Of a DNA stretch of 60,676 nucleotides, positions 44,331 to 53,269 are shown one piece after another; positions within the stretch are counted from its first letter, which is position 1, and every line of letters starts with the position of its first letter. The position numbers were made by a program, and so were the translations under genes. Below the pieces are notes generated by a model. The model was not told the DNA's origin, did no database searches, and was given only the letters and a program-made list of their open reading frames with translations. The stretch comes from JBCDGZ01 sp038750655. GTDB lineage: Bacteria; Bacteroidota; Bacteroidia; Chitinophagales; Saprospiraceae. The stretch is from NCBI GenBank assembly GCA_038750655.1, contig JBCDGZ010000027.1:1-60676 (forward strand). Reading direction: 5' to 3'.

Positions 44331-45263
44331 CTACTCCAAGCGGAATTTAACTGGCAGGTTGAAATAAACCTTCACAGGCTTACCCCGCTGCTTTCCAGGA
44401 ACCCACTTCTGAGGCATGCTGTTCATCATTTTAACAACCCGCATGGCCTCTTGCCCACACTGAGCACCAATATCCCGAAGGATGGTAGGCTCTTGTACGG
44501 AACCGTCTTTATCGACAACGAAGCGAATAACGACTGTTCCTTCTACACCGTTTTCACGGGCAATTGGTGGATACTTGATGTTTTTATAAATGAACTCCAA
44601 CATTTTCTTGGAGGCACATTGCTTACGCTTAGCCTTGTCCGATTCGTTTTCACAACCGGGGAAGCGAGGCATCTCTTCTACCACCTGGAAGATTTCTTCC
44701 ACTTCTGGCTCTGGTGGTGGAGGTGGTGGTGGCGGCGGTGGAGCCTCCTTGACGGGCTCTGGCTCTGGTGGAGCCTCAACCACTGTTTCTTCCTCGACAC
44801 TCTGATCGACGAATTCGGGTTCTTCTTCTTCCTCAATTTCTTCTTCCGGCACCTCTTCAATTACTGGTGGCGGGGGGGGAGGGGGCGGAGGAGGAGGTTC
44901 AGCCGTTCGTGGTGGCTCAATCTCAATATCCTCATCCATTTCAAGGGCATCGTCGGGGATTACTACGGCGTCTTCGTAGCTGGTCCAGCCGAAGGCCAGA
45001 ATGGTAACCCCTAATGCACAAAGCAAACCGACATTTAGAAAAGTTCCGCTCAGTCTGAAAGCATCCACCTCTGGATATTTATTTCTTCCTTCAAGAGGAG
45101 AATTCCAGTTGTGGCCGACATACTTACCAGAAAGATCACCTTCAACAGAATCTTTCGAAAATCGACCGCGCATGAAGATGATAAAAGCAACAACAAGCGC
45201 AACGATTGCAAGTATGGCGAAAATTAGAGGTTTACCTGGCACTGCAATATCAATAAGATACAT
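44331..45263 (-). CDS. tonB: Energy transducer TonB
   Basis: 310 residues. Two N-terminal hydrophobic segments (about 12-32 and 72-92), a long linker with two runs of about ten prolines and acidic stretches, and the C-terminal TonB domain (about 205-310: FPGCEN..., YPPIARENGVEGTVVIRFVVDKDGSV..., LRDIGAQCGQEAMRV, VKVYFNLPVKFRLE). It transmits inner-membrane proton-motive energy to TonB-dependent receptors. exbB/exbD are not adjacent. It starts 5 bp after the VanZ stop in a gcvH-vanZ-tonB order. Confidence 0.93.
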   Translation of the reverse strand: MYLIDIAVPGKPLIFAILAIVALVVAFIIFMRGRFSKDSVEGDLSGKYVGHNWNSPLEGRNKYPEVDAFRLSGTFLNVGLLCALGVTILAFGWTSYEDAVVIPDDALEMDEDIEIEPPRTAEPPPPPPPPPPPVIEEVPEEEIEEEEEPEFVDQSVEEETVVEAPPEPEPVKEAPPPPPPPPPPEPEVEEIFQVVEEMPRFPGCENESDKAKRKQCASKKMLEFIYKNIKYPPIARENGVEGTVVIRFVVDKDGSVQEPTILRDIGAQCGQEAMRVVKMMNSMPQKWVPGKQRGKPVKVYFNLPVKFRLE

Positions 45264-45268
45264 GTTTG

Positions 45269-45640
45269 CTAGGTTTTAATTAAAAAATATCTTCGGTATA
45301 CATAAAGCCCGATAAACGAGCCAATAATATTAGCAATAATATCCTGAACTTCAAAAAATCTATTTGGGAAAAAGCCGTATTGTATGACCTCCATTAGAAT
45401 TCCGTAGGCGATGCTGATCAGTAGTGCAGCGATGACCACTCGTTGGTCCAGTGTAGTAGCTGCCTTATTGCGATGCCCTCCCCACAGAATTAACCCGCAT
45501 TGAAGGGCATAAACAACGGCATGTGCCAGCTTATCCCAGCTCAGGATGTCCCAAAACTGCTCTGGAAGATTAACTCCGGTCATAGTGGATAGGACCAGAA
45601 TTATAAGGCTCCAGATTAGCGCCGGGATATAATTTTTCAA
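45269..45640 (-). CDS. VanZ-family membrane protein
   Basis: 123 residues with four hydrophobic segments. The VanZ-like pattern is seen: PALIWSLIILVLSTMTG, DKLAHAVVYALQCGL, YGILMEVIQYGFFPNRFFEVQDIIANIIGSFIGL. The TTG at 45640 is the only reasonable start (TTGAAAAATTAT). Family role is vague; one member affects teicoplanin sensitivity. It lies between gcvH and tonB with a 5-bp gap to tonB. Confidence 0.88.
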   Translation of the reverse strand: MKNYIPALIWSLIILVLSTMTGVNLPEQFWDILSWDKLAHAVVYALQCGLILWGGHRNKAATTLDQRVVIAALLISIAYGILMEVIQYGFFPNRFFEVQDIIANIIGSFIGLYVYRRYFLIKT

Positions 45641-45759
45641 AACACGTTTTTGTTTAACGCAACTTAAGTCGCTATAAGCTGATGAAGCTTAGTTATACAA
45701 ATGGGTAGATGCAGCTGGAGTAACTTTTGGTGTATGCCGCTTAATTTTTTTTGAAAAAA

Positions 45760-46176
45760 TTATTTGCCGATCTCCTCTTTGTAAGCGGGTGCATCCAATA
45801 GACCACCCAATTCTTCCATATCAGACACTGCAATCTTAACAATCCAGCCCTGATCGTAAGGATCGCTATTGATTGTTTCGGGAGCATCCCCCTCTTCTGC
45901 ATTCAATGTAGGATTGAATTCCAATACCTTACCGCTCACGGGCATGTAAAGATCAGAAGTCGTCTTCACTGCTTCTACGGAGCCAAAGACCTCTCCCGCA
46001 TCAAGGGTATCACCAACTGTTTCTACCTCTACATAAACCAGATCACCAAGCTCACTTTGGGCATAATCAGTAATACCAATACTGGCAATTGGAAGGCCAG
46101 CATCCGTCTGCTCTCCTTCTAGGACTTTTATCCATTCGTGATCACTGGTGTATTTTAGTTCGGCTGGAAAATTCAT
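45760..46176 (-). CDS. gcvH: Glycine cleavage system H protein
   Basis: 138 residues from ATG 46176, slightly longer than the usual 125-130 because of a short insert after residue 20. The lipoylated lysine is Lys71 in GSVEAVKTTSDLY; YTSDHEWIKV and the C-terminal GWIVKIAVSD complete the family. It shuttles the aminomethyl group between P and T proteins. A large imperfect inverted repeat lies upstream. It is the first gene ahead of vanZ and tonB. Confidence 0.94.
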   Translation of the reverse strand: MNFPAELKYTSDHEWIKVLEGEQTDAGLPIASIGITDYAQSELGDLVYVEVETVGDTLDAGEVFGSVEAVKTTSDLYMPVSGKVLEFNPTLNAEEGDAPETINSDPYDQGWIVKIAVSDMEELGGLLDAPAYKEEIGK

Positions 46177-46287
46177 AGTCTGGAATAATACTTTAAAACT
46201 GTAAATAAATTTGGTTAGTGCCTGGCTACAGACTAGACAGGGCATCTGTAACGGAGATGGCCAAAAATAATTTTTTTTTCTTTCTTT

Positions 46288-46381
46288 GACAAATATTGGG
46301 GATATACAATTGCAAGAAGCATAAACGACCGTAGGGAGTGCTGATTTTTCTAATTGTATATCTTAAAACACAATATTTGTC
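46288..46381. repeat. 94-bp imperfect inverted repeat upstream of gcvH
   Basis: GACAAATATTG (46288-46298) and GATATACAATT (46301-46311) are mirrored exactly by AATTGTATATC (46352-46362) and CAATATTTGTC (46371-46381), with a 2-nt gap on one side and 8 nt on the other around a 40-nt centre. It may be paired operators, a leader structure or a small palindromic insertion. Confidence 0.6.
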
Positions 46382-46447
46382 GAAGAATCTTTTTCTTCAT
46401 TCTATACTAATTAATAACCGAACAAAATTGGCGGGAAAATAGAAATA

Positions 46448-46504
46448 CTGAGATGTTGAATCGCAAAGCATCCACGAGCATCAACTGGCGATTCAACATC
46501 TCAG
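46448..46504 (-). terminator. Terminator after citrate synthase, 17-bp perfect stem
   Basis: CTGAGATGTTGAATCGC (46448-46464) pairs perfectly with GCGATTCAACATCTCAG (46488-46504) around a 23-nt loop, 16 bp past the gltA stop; on the minus strand a T-rich tract TATTTCTATTTT follows. Confidence 0.7.
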
Positions 46505-46520
46505 CCGCAAGGAAGGAACA

Positions 46521-47843
46521 TTAACCTACTGTAGCTTCTGCTTTAGATAGGTATTCTTTAACCCAAGCCGTAGTTACTGACTTCGGTCTTTCTAGTGGGA
46601 ATCCAAGTGCTCTGGACCAGCAAAGTGCAGACAAAACCCCCAAGGCTCTTGAAACACCGAATAATACGGTATAGAAGCTATATTCTGTCAAGCCGTAATG
46701 AACCAGGATCGCACCAGAGTGGGCGTCAACATTCGGCCAGGGATTCTTAACCTTACCCAAAGACTTAAGGATCGGTGGAATGACTTCGAAGCATTTCCAC
46801 ACCACATTGATGACTTCAGAATCATGGATGTACTCCTGGGCAAAGCGCTTTTGAGCAATGAAGCGAGGATCAGGCTCGCGCAGTACCGCGTGACCATAGC
46901 CTGGAATCACTTGGCCGGAAGCCAACGTACTATTGACATAGTCCGAAATCTGCTCCTTGGTTGGACGGCGAGTACCCAGCGTATCCAACATCCGGAAAAT
47001 CCATTTGATCACTTCCTGATTGGCCAGTCCATGAAGCGGCCCAGCCAAAGCATTCATGCCGCCAGCCAGCGAATAGTAAGAATCGCTGAGGGTCGACCCC
47101 ACCAGATGCGTCGTATGCGCGGAGGCGTTGCCTCCCTCGTGATCAGCATGAATCGTTAAATAAAGACGAGCAAAACTCTTAAAGTCTTCCCCCTCAATAC
47201 CCAACATATGTGCGAAATTGGCGCCCCAATCTAGAGAAAAATCAGGTGCGATGTGCTTGCCATTGTGATAAGTACGGCGGTAAATATAGGCGGCGACTCT
47301 CGGAAGGCGAGCGATGAGGTTCATCGTATCTTCGTAAGTTGCATCCCAATATTCTGTCTTGTTTAAGCCCTCGGCATAACGACGTGAAAATACGCTTGAG
47401 GTCTGCATAGAAGCGATTGCCGTACTCAATTGAGCCATAGGGTGAGCATTCTCTGGCATAGCATCCAGCACCTTGAAGGTGTGCTCAGGGACATTACTAC
47501 GGTTTTTCCATTGTTCACATAGCCACTTGACTTGATCATCAGTTGGAACTTCTCCAACCAGCATTAGCCAGAAGAGCCCTTCGGGCAGTGGTTCTTTGCC
47601 TCCCTTGGCCTTAGGCAGCTTTTCCCGCAGTTCGGGAATAGAATAACCTCTAAAGCGAATACCGTCAATGGGGTCAAGCTGAGAGGTTTCCCAAACCATG
47701 CTTTTTACTCCACGCATCCCACCAAAAACCTGACGTAATTTTACTTCGTCGACTTTAGTATCTCCATGCTTTTTGAGCGTATCTTTGATTTCGGTTTTTA
47801 GTGCTAATGATTTTTCGTGAAATTTCTGTTTAAGCGGGTCCAT
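46521..47843 (-). CDS. gltA: Citrate synthase, mitochondrial-like type
   Basis: 440 residues from ATG 47843; the frame extends 21 codons upstream without support. It condenses oxaloacetate and acetyl-CoA. Catalytic residues are His271 (GPLHGLANQE), His318 (GYGHAVLR) and Asp373 (NVDAHSG), numbered almost as His274/His320/Asp375 in the animal enzyme. Long segments (TIHADHEGGNASAHTTHLVG; YTVLFGVSRALGVL; LGFPLERPKS) match the eukaryotic enzyme far better than the GltA hexamer of proteobacteria, so a dimeric enzyme is expected. A strong terminator follows the stop. Confidence 0.95.
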   Translation of the reverse strand: MDPLKQKFHEKSLALKTEIKDTLKKHGDTKVDEVKLRQVFGGMRGVKSMVWETSQLDPIDGIRFRGYSIPELREKLPKAKGGKEPLPEGLFWLMLVGEVPTDDQVKWLCEQWKNRSNVPEHTFKVLDAMPENAHPMAQLSTAIASMQTSSVFSRRYAEGLNKTEYWDATYEDTMNLIARLPRVAAYIYRRTYHNGKHIAPDFSLDWGANFAHMLGIEGEDFKSFARLYLTIHADHEGGNASAHTTHLVGSTLSDSYYSLAGGMNALAGPLHGLANQEVIKWIFRMLDTLGTRRPTKEQISDYVNSTLASGQVIPGYGHAVLREPDPRFIAQKRFAQEYIHDSEVINVVWKCFEVIPPILKSLGKVKNPWPNVDAHSGAILVHYGLTEYSFYTVLFGVSRALGVLSALCWSRALGFPLERPKSVTTAWVKEYLSKAEATVG

Positions 47844-48017
47844 CGAATTTATAATAAGGTTTAATGGTTTTGAAATAACATTTTGAACTTGGAAGTATAA
47901 CAACACATCCCTTGTTCGAGTTGTAAAATTAGCAAATTTTGAGTATATATTCGCTTTAGTGATCAGGAAAGCCTTTAAAAATTACCCCTTGACTGAACGG
48001 GCTTATAACAAAGATTT

Positions 48018-48608
48018 ATGCTAATTATCCAGGACAAGCTAATCAGCAGGGACATCGTTGAGCAGCATTTTGTCTGCCAACTCTCGGCCTGTAAGGGGGC
48101 CTGTTGCTGGGAGGGGGACTATGGTGCTCCACTAGAGGAGGAAGAACTAAAGATACTCGATAGTATCTATGAGGAGGTGAAGCCTTTTCTGACCAAGGAG
48201 GGCATCGAAGTCATCGAAAAGGAAGGCACGTACACCTATTATAAGAAACCCCAGGAATTTGGTACCCCGCTCATCGCCAATGGAGCCTGTGTGTACCTGA
48301 CTAGAGATGAAGAAGGCATTTCGAAGTGCGGTATCGAAGAGGCCTACAACGCAGGACACATTGATTTTAAAAAGCCCATTTCCTGCCACCTCTACCCTAT
48401 TCGGGTCAGCAGCAACAAAGCAGTCAACTTCGAAGCCCTCAATTATGACCGCTGGGACATCTGCTCGGCGGCCTGCTCGGCAGGTCGAAGGGCACAAATT
48501 CCGATCTATCAATTTGCTCGCGAAGCCCTGATTCGCAAATACGGGCACGATTTTTACGACGAACTTCATGCTGCAGCAAGTCATCTTACCGCAGATGATC
48601 AGACTTGA
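48018..48608 (+). CDS. DUF3109 family cysteine-rich protein
   Basis: 196 residues. The family signature is the cysteine cluster CKGACCW near residue 24, with further Cys in ANGACVY, SKCGIEE, SCHLYPIR and DICSAACSAG, a pattern that could hold a metal or Fe-S centre. It is cytosolic, and common in Bacteroidota as a stand-alone gene. Function unknown. It is transcribed divergently from citrate synthase; 174 bp separate the chosen starts. Confidence 0.88.
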   Translation: MLIIQDKLISRDIVEQHFVCQLSACKGACCWEGDYGAPLEEEELKILDSIYEEVKPFLTKEGIEVIEKEGTYTYYKKPQEFGTPLIANGACVYLTRDEEGISKCGIEEAYNAGHIDFKKPISCHLYPIRVSSNKAVNFEALNYDRWDICSAACSAGRRAQIPIYQFAREALIRKYGHDFYDELHAAASHLTADDQT

Positions 48609-48679
48609 GGCACTCCTATTTTTCGCTCAATTTGACCAATTTTGCGCATTTTATTTTTTGTGCTGCCTGGTCGAAAATT

Positions 48680-48710
48680 TTGATTTTAAGCTACAAACCT
48701 TTTACCTTTG
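48680..48710 (+). promoter_or_regulatory. Promoter of the PpiD-like gene
   Basis: TTG (48680-48682), 20-nt spacer, TACCTTTG (48703-48710): an exact TAnnTTTG with the same spacing as the ilv promoter. The transcript would start about 125 nt before the ATG at 48842. Confidence 0.75.
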
Positions 48711-48841
48711 CTTGGATTTTTACAAAAGTAAATATCTAATCACTATATTTGAGCTTTATAATCAAGTGTAAAAAGCCTATTTACAGGCAGTTATATTTTG
48801 GAAAAACCGACAATTAATAAAAATTAAAATACATATCGCTA

Positions 48842-50959
48842 ATGGCGCTTATAGGAAAAATTCGTAACAATAGTTGGATACTGATCGTCCTGATTGGTCT
48901 GGGCCTGGGAGGCTTTATCATCATGGATATGTTCTCCGGGCAGCAGAGTGTTTTCGGCTCTAGCCAGACCATCATGGGAGACATTAATGGCAACAAAGTT
49001 GACTGGCAGGAGTTCAACCGCACCTACAGCCTCTTGTACAGCAATTCTCCAACTGACGTATTTGGTGCCCGGGAATACCTTTGGAACTACTACATCGAGG
49101 ATGCACTGGTTCAGGAAGAAGCGGATGGACTTGGTCTGGGCGTTAGCAATGATGAGTTGATGGAACTGCAGTTTGGCCCTAATTTCAGTCCGATTATGCA
49201 GCAACGTTTTACCAACCCAAGTACGGGCCAAATCGACTTAGAGCGCATTCGTTCGTTTGAAAACGCGGTTAAGGATGGTTCTTTGAACAGCGATCCTAAT
49301 GTTGGGCCTTTCTGGGCACACCAAGAAAAAGAGATCATTAAAGAGCGCCTGCAATCCAAGCTCAATGCAATGGTTAGTAAGGCCATCTATACCCCGACCT
49401 GGATGGTAGAAAAAACCCATTCGGATCAAAATACCCGCCTTGATTTCGCCTATGTACAAATTCCTTTCGATGAAGTTGATAACAGCGAAGTCAACTTGAC
49501 CGACGAAGATTATCAAAATTATCTGGAGGCCAACAAGAGTCAATATATGGAGGACGAAGAAACTCGTCGTCTTTCGTATGTGACGTTCAATGTAGAGCCT
49601 ACACAGGGTGACTCTGCGAAACTTAGGCAGGGTGTTGTGGATCTGATTGAAGAGTTTAGAACGACAGATGATGATTCTACTTTTGTTGATAATAACTATG
49701 GCAGTATTGATGATGTCTTTGTAGAGAAATCTGCCCTAGCGCAGGTTATTGCCGATACGGTCTTTAGTGCTCCGGTCGGTTCTGTGATTGGACCTTACAT
49801 TGATGAGGGTGGCTATAAGCTGGTTAAGTTACTGGACCGCCAGGTGTTGCCCGACTCTGTGCGCTCGCGCCACATTCTGATCAACGCCAAGACCCAACAG
49901 GAGTACATCGCTGCAGTACAAACGATTGATAGTTTGAAGGGACTGATTGAGGCCGGTACGCACCAGTTTGATTCACTGGCGATAAAGTTCAGCCAGGGGC
50001 CTTCGGCTCCTAAAGGTGGCGATCTGGGCTACGCTGCCCCAGGTACAATGGTAAAGCCCTTCAACGATTTGATTTTCTTCCAGGCGGAAGTTGGCGATGT
50101 CGAGCCGGTCATCACCCAGTTTGGTGTTCACCTCGTAGAGGTATTAGACAAGAAATACATCAAAAATGATGAAGGGGTGAAAGTAGCTTATGTCACCCAG
50201 GCCATTGTCCCTAGTGAGGCGACACAGAAAGCGATCTACAACGAAGTACTGGAGTTTGTGAGTCAAAATCGCGATCTGACGGCCCTGGCGACCAGTGCCG
50301 AGGCCAATGAGAAGCTAGAGCTGGAAACTTCTCCAGCCCTCAAAATGAATGATTTCACCGTAGGTAATCTAGGCGGTGGCAATACTTCCCGCGATCTGGT
50401 TCGCTGGGCCTACTCTGGCGATGCGGAGCCAGGTACCGTTTCTGCTAGCATCTACACCTACCAAGATCCGGTTGAATTCTTTGAGAGCAAGTACGTTGTA
50501 GCGGGGCTGAAAGGTATCCAGAAAGCCAATAGAGTAGAATTGACCAGCCTGAAAGATGAAATCAAGGCGGCGGTAATGAATGAAAAGAAAGGAGAATTGC
50601 TGATCTCTCGCATCAATGGAACAGACCTGGGTGCGATTGCCTCAACCTTCTCTTCTCAAGTAGATACAGCACGCTCTGTGACCTTTGTTGCTAACTTTGT
50701 ACAAGGCTTGGGTAATGAACCCAAGGTTATATCTTCTGCCTACGAGGTAGACATGAACCAGGTTTCTGCGCCAATTATCGGAAACAATGGAGTGTATCTG
50801 ATAAAGCCAGTAGGTCGTACGGAGGCGCCGGCCCCTACGAGCATCCCGCAGATGCGTAAGCTGTTCAGTTCCTCTGTACAAGGACAAGTTGCTGGCCAGT
50901 TGATTCAGGCGATTAAAAAGAATGCCGATATTGACGATTATCGCTCAAAATTCTATTAA
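48842..50959 (+). CDS. Membrane-anchored peptidyl-prolyl isomerase/foldase (PpiD/SurA-like)
   Basis: 705 residues. A short cytosolic start and one membrane segment (about 12-31), the SurA-N-like domain (about 45-270, DINGNKVDWQEFNRTY), a parvulin domain (about 340-440, SRHILINAKTQ ... GPSAPKGGDLGYAAPGTMVKPF ... ITQFGVHLVEVLDKK), and a C-terminal chaperone region. It resembles PpiD: a periplasmic folding factor tethered to the inner membrane. A well-formed promoter lies at 48680-48710. Confidence 0.9.
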   Translation: MALIGKIRNNSWILIVLIGLGLGGFIIMDMFSGQQSVFGSSQTIMGDINGNKVDWQEFNRTYSLLYSNSPTDVFGAREYLWNYYIEDALVQEEADGLGLGVSNDELMELQFGPNFSPIMQQRFTNPSTGQIDLERIRSFENAVKDGSLNSDPNVGPFWAHQEKEIIKERLQSKLNAMVSKAIYTPTWMVEKTHSDQNTRLDFAYVQIPFDEVDNSEVNLTDEDYQNYLEANKSQYMEDEETRRLSYVTFNVEPTQGDSAKLRQGVVDLIEEFRTTDDDSTFVDNNYGSIDDVFVEKSALAQVIADTVFSAPVGSVIGPYIDEGGYKLVKLLDRQVLPDSVRSRHILINAKTQQEYIAAVQTIDSLKGLIEAGTHQFDSLAIKFSQGPSAPKGGDLGYAAPGTMVKPFNDLIFFQAEVGDVEPVITQFGVHLVEVLDKKYIKNDEGVKVAYVTQAIVPSEATQKAIYNEVLEFVSQNRDLTALATSAEANEKLELETSPALKMNDFTVGNLGGGNTSRDLVRWAYSGDAEPGTVSASIYTYQDPVEFFESKYVVAGLKGIQKANRVELTSLKDEIKAAVMNEKKGELLISRINGTDLGAIASTFSSQVDTARSVTFVANFVQGLGNEPKVISSAYEVDMNQVSAPIIGNNGVYLIKPVGRTEAPAPTSIPQMRKLFSSSVQGQVAGQLIQAIKKNADIDDYRSKFY

Positions 50960-51040
50960 TTGCTGTTGTTGACTGGCTTTTAGTTCATTAACTTGAGCAG
51001 CGATTATGCCTTCAATAGTTGACACTTGGTATAAATTTTG

Positions 51041-51089
51041 AATATTAATGCAGTTATAGTTTGTTTTTCAAACTAACTGCATTAATATT
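51041..51089. repeat. Long AT-rich hairpin between ppiD-like gene and ugd
   Basis: AATATTAATGCAGTTA (51041-51056) is matched by the right arm ending at 51089 (TAACTGCATTAATATT); an inner AGTTTG/CAAACT pair extends the stem beyond a 2-nt bulge, with a T5 loop. About 22 bp in all. It may terminate the ppiD-like transcript without a T tail, or form an operator in the ugd upstream region. Confidence 0.6.
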
Positions 51090-51233
51090 ATGTATAGGGA
51101 TCATGTAATTCAGACTTCCTCAGATCGATCCGATGCAGTAGCCTTACTTACCCGAAACCTACACGACTATTGATGCTTTCTCTTCAGTAGTGATTAACAC
51201 AATCATTTATTCAACAATAAATACCTAAAAATC

Positions 51234-52586
51234 ATGAACATTGCAGTTGTTGGTACTGGCTACGTTGGTTTAGTAACTGGTACTTGTTTCGCTGAAACTG
51301 GCAATAATGTCACTTGTGTGGATATTGACGAAAAGAAGGTAGAACGCATGAGAAATGGCGAGGTTCCTATTTTTGAGCCTGGTCTGGAACTCCTTTTCGA
51401 GCGCAATACTAAGCAAAATAGACTCCGCTTCACCACCGACCTGGGCGAGGCCATCAAAGACGCAAAAATTATCTTCCTGGCCCTGCCAACTCCTCCCGGC
51501 GAAGACGGCTCTGCCGACTTGTCCTACGTACTGGGCGTTGCAGAGCAGCTAGGATCAATGATCAAAGATTACAAGGTCGTTGTTGATAAAAGTACTGTAC
51601 CAGTTGGTACGGCTGAAAAAGTCCACGCTCAAATCGCCAAAGCCGCCAATGAAGACCTCTTCGATGTAGTCTCCAACCCGGAGTTTTTGCGCGAAGGCGT
51701 TGCTGTAGACGATTTCCTTAAGCCAGATCGCGTCGTTATTGGTACCAGCTCCCAGAAGGCCCGAGATGTGATGACCCAACTCTACGAACCTTTCGTCCGC
51801 CAGGGTAATCCCATCATCTACATGGATGAACGCTCTGCCGAGATGACCAAATATGCCGCCAACTCCTATCTGGCCGCTCGTATTTCTTTCATGAACGAGA
51901 TCGCTAACCTCTGCGAAAAAGTAGGGGCCAATGTCGATATGGTTCGTAGAGGAATGGGCAGCGATAGCCGGATTGGCAAGCGCTTCCTCTTTCCCGGTGT
52001 GGGCTATGGGGGCAGCTGCTTCCCGAAGGATGTACAGGCCCTTTACAAGACAGCCAATCAGTACGAGTACGATTTCCGTATCCTCAACTCTGTAATGAAT
52101 GTCAATAAGATTCAAAAAGGTATACTGGCTCAGAAAATCAAGCAATTCTTCGGGGATAACCTCAGTGGAATCACCATCGCCATTTGGGGGCTAGCCTTCA
52201 AGCCCAATACCGATGATATTCGCGAGGCCCCAGCACTGGAAATCATCAACGAGCTGCTACAAGCGGGTGCGAAAATCCAGGCCTTCGATCCCGAAGCGAT
52301 GGACAATGTCAAGACCATCTATGGGGACCAGATCAGCTTTGGAAGCAATCAGTATGAGGTAACCGAGAATGCCGATGCATTGGCCATCATCACGGAGTGG
52401 AGTGTGTTTAGAACCCCTGATTTCCCCAAACTGATGGATCAATTGCGTAGCAAGGCCATCTTCGATGGGCGAAACCTGTACGATTTGGCCAAGATGCAAG
52501 ACCTCGGCTTCCACTACGAAAGTATTGGTCGCAACTCCGTAAGACGCCACGCTAATGTGTCAGAAAACGGTCATAGCAGAAATTAG
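51234..52586 (+). CDS. ugd: UDP-glucose 6-dehydrogenase
   Basis: 450 residues. NAD-dependent oxidation of UDP-glucose to UDP-glucuronate for polysaccharide synthesis. NAD motif GTGYVGLVTG (7-16), the catalytic cysteine Cys262 in GYGGSCFPKD, and NPEFLREG are intact; the C-terminal domain ends with FDGRNLYDL. No other sugar-nucleotide gene is adjacent. It heads a plus-strand run with the YwqK-like lipoprotein and porQ. Confidence 0.95.
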   Translation: MNIAVVGTGYVGLVTGTCFAETGNNVTCVDIDEKKVERMRNGEVPIFEPGLELLFERNTKQNRLRFTTDLGEAIKDAKIIFLALPTPPGEDGSADLSYVLGVAEQLGSMIKDYKVVVDKSTVPVGTAEKVHAQIAKAANEDLFDVVSNPEFLREGVAVDDFLKPDRVVIGTSSQKARDVMTQLYEPFVRQGNPIIYMDERSAEMTKYAANSYLAARISFMNEIANLCEKVGANVDMVRRGMGSDSRIGKRFLFPGVGYGGSCFPKDVQALYKTANQYEYDFRILNSVMNVNKIQKGILAQKIKQFFGDNLSGITIAIWGLAFKPNTDDIREAPALEIINELLQAGAKIQAFDPEAMDNVKTIYGDQISFGSNQYEVTENADALAIITEWSVFRTPDFPKLMDQLRSKAIFDGRNLYDLAKMQDLGFHYESIGRNSVRRHANVSENGHSRN

Positions 52587-52640
52587 AACTCTGAAAGATA
52601 TAATCTTACGTTTGATTTAGCGTTATTGCTAAAAAAAACG

Positions 52641-53261
52641 ATGAGAACCTTCTTTCCAATTCTTTTCCTAGCGCTCTGCCTGGCAGCCTGTAAAGGTGAA
52701 CTGGAAACCGTCGAAAGTGAAGACGCCGACGGCAACCTCATTCGCTTTACTCGGAATACCGAGAACTATGCCAGGCAGGGCGTTTTTACTCGCCTCAGTC
52801 CCGATGGCCAGAAGCTAGAAGAAGCTCATTATAATAACGATACGCTGGACGGCCAGCGAACGATCTTTTACCCTAGTGGAAAAGCGGAGATCATCGAAAA
52901 TTACAGTAAAGGCCAATTTGCCGGTACCTTCCAAACTTTTTATGAATCGGGGCAACTCCAACTCGAAGGCAAGTACTCCAGTGGCGCTATGAATGGCGAA
53001 TGGAGAGGCTACTACGAATCTGGTCAACTCAAAGAAATTGTGCGCTTTCAAGACAATGAAGAAAATGGCCCCTTCAAAGAATTCTATTCCAACGGCCAGC
53101 CCAAAGCTGAAGGCAGCTACCTAAATGGCGATAATGAACACGGAGAATTGCTGCTCTACGATGAAAATGGTGAGTTGACTAAAAAGATGAATTGCAACCA
53201 CGGCATCTGTCGGACTACCTGGACCAAAGATGAAGCGGATGCCGGCACTGAAAAAATCTAA
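52641..53261 (+). CDS. YwqK-like (MORN-type repeat) lipoprotein
   Basis: 206 residues from ATG 52641; the frame also opens at TTG 52626. Lipoprotein signal (FFPILFLALCLAAC), then about six 20-23-residue repeats of the YwqK/MORN type (YESGQLQLEGKYSSGAMNGEW, YYESGQLKEIVRFQDNEENG, FYSNGQPKAEGSYLNG). Some databases name this an antitoxin family, but no toxin gene is adjacent and a surface or envelope role is more likely for a lipoprotein. It ends 8 bp before porQ. Confidence 0.82.
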   Translation: MRTFFPILFLALCLAACKGELETVESEDADGNLIRFTRNTENYARQGVFTRLSPDGQKLEEAHYNNDTLDGQRTIFYPSGKAEIIENYSKGQFAGTFQTFYESGQLQLEGKYSSGAMNGEWRGYYESGQLKEIVRFQDNEENGPFKEFYSNGQPKAEGSYLNGDNEHGELLLYDENGELTKKMNCNHGICRTTWTKDEADAGTEKI

Positions 53262-53269
53262 GCCCTCTT

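Larger units (their letters stand above)
46177..46520. other. Gene-free region between citrate synthase and gcvH
   Basis: 344 bp with no coding frame beyond the unsupported gcvH N-terminal extension. It contains the citrate-synthase terminator (46448-46504) and a 94-bp inverted repeat (46288-46381), both listed separately. Confidence 0.6.

Noticed and set aside
44678..44900. GC-rich triplet runs read as a separate repeat element
   Set aside because: They are the proline codon runs of the TonB linker.
51041..51089. tRNA or other structured RNA gene
   Set aside because: A single AT-rich stem without cloverleaf or conserved loops.
52641..53261. YwqK-like protein as an antitoxin
   Set aside because: It is a predicted lipoprotein with no adjacent toxin gene; the antitoxin name is inherited from database labels.
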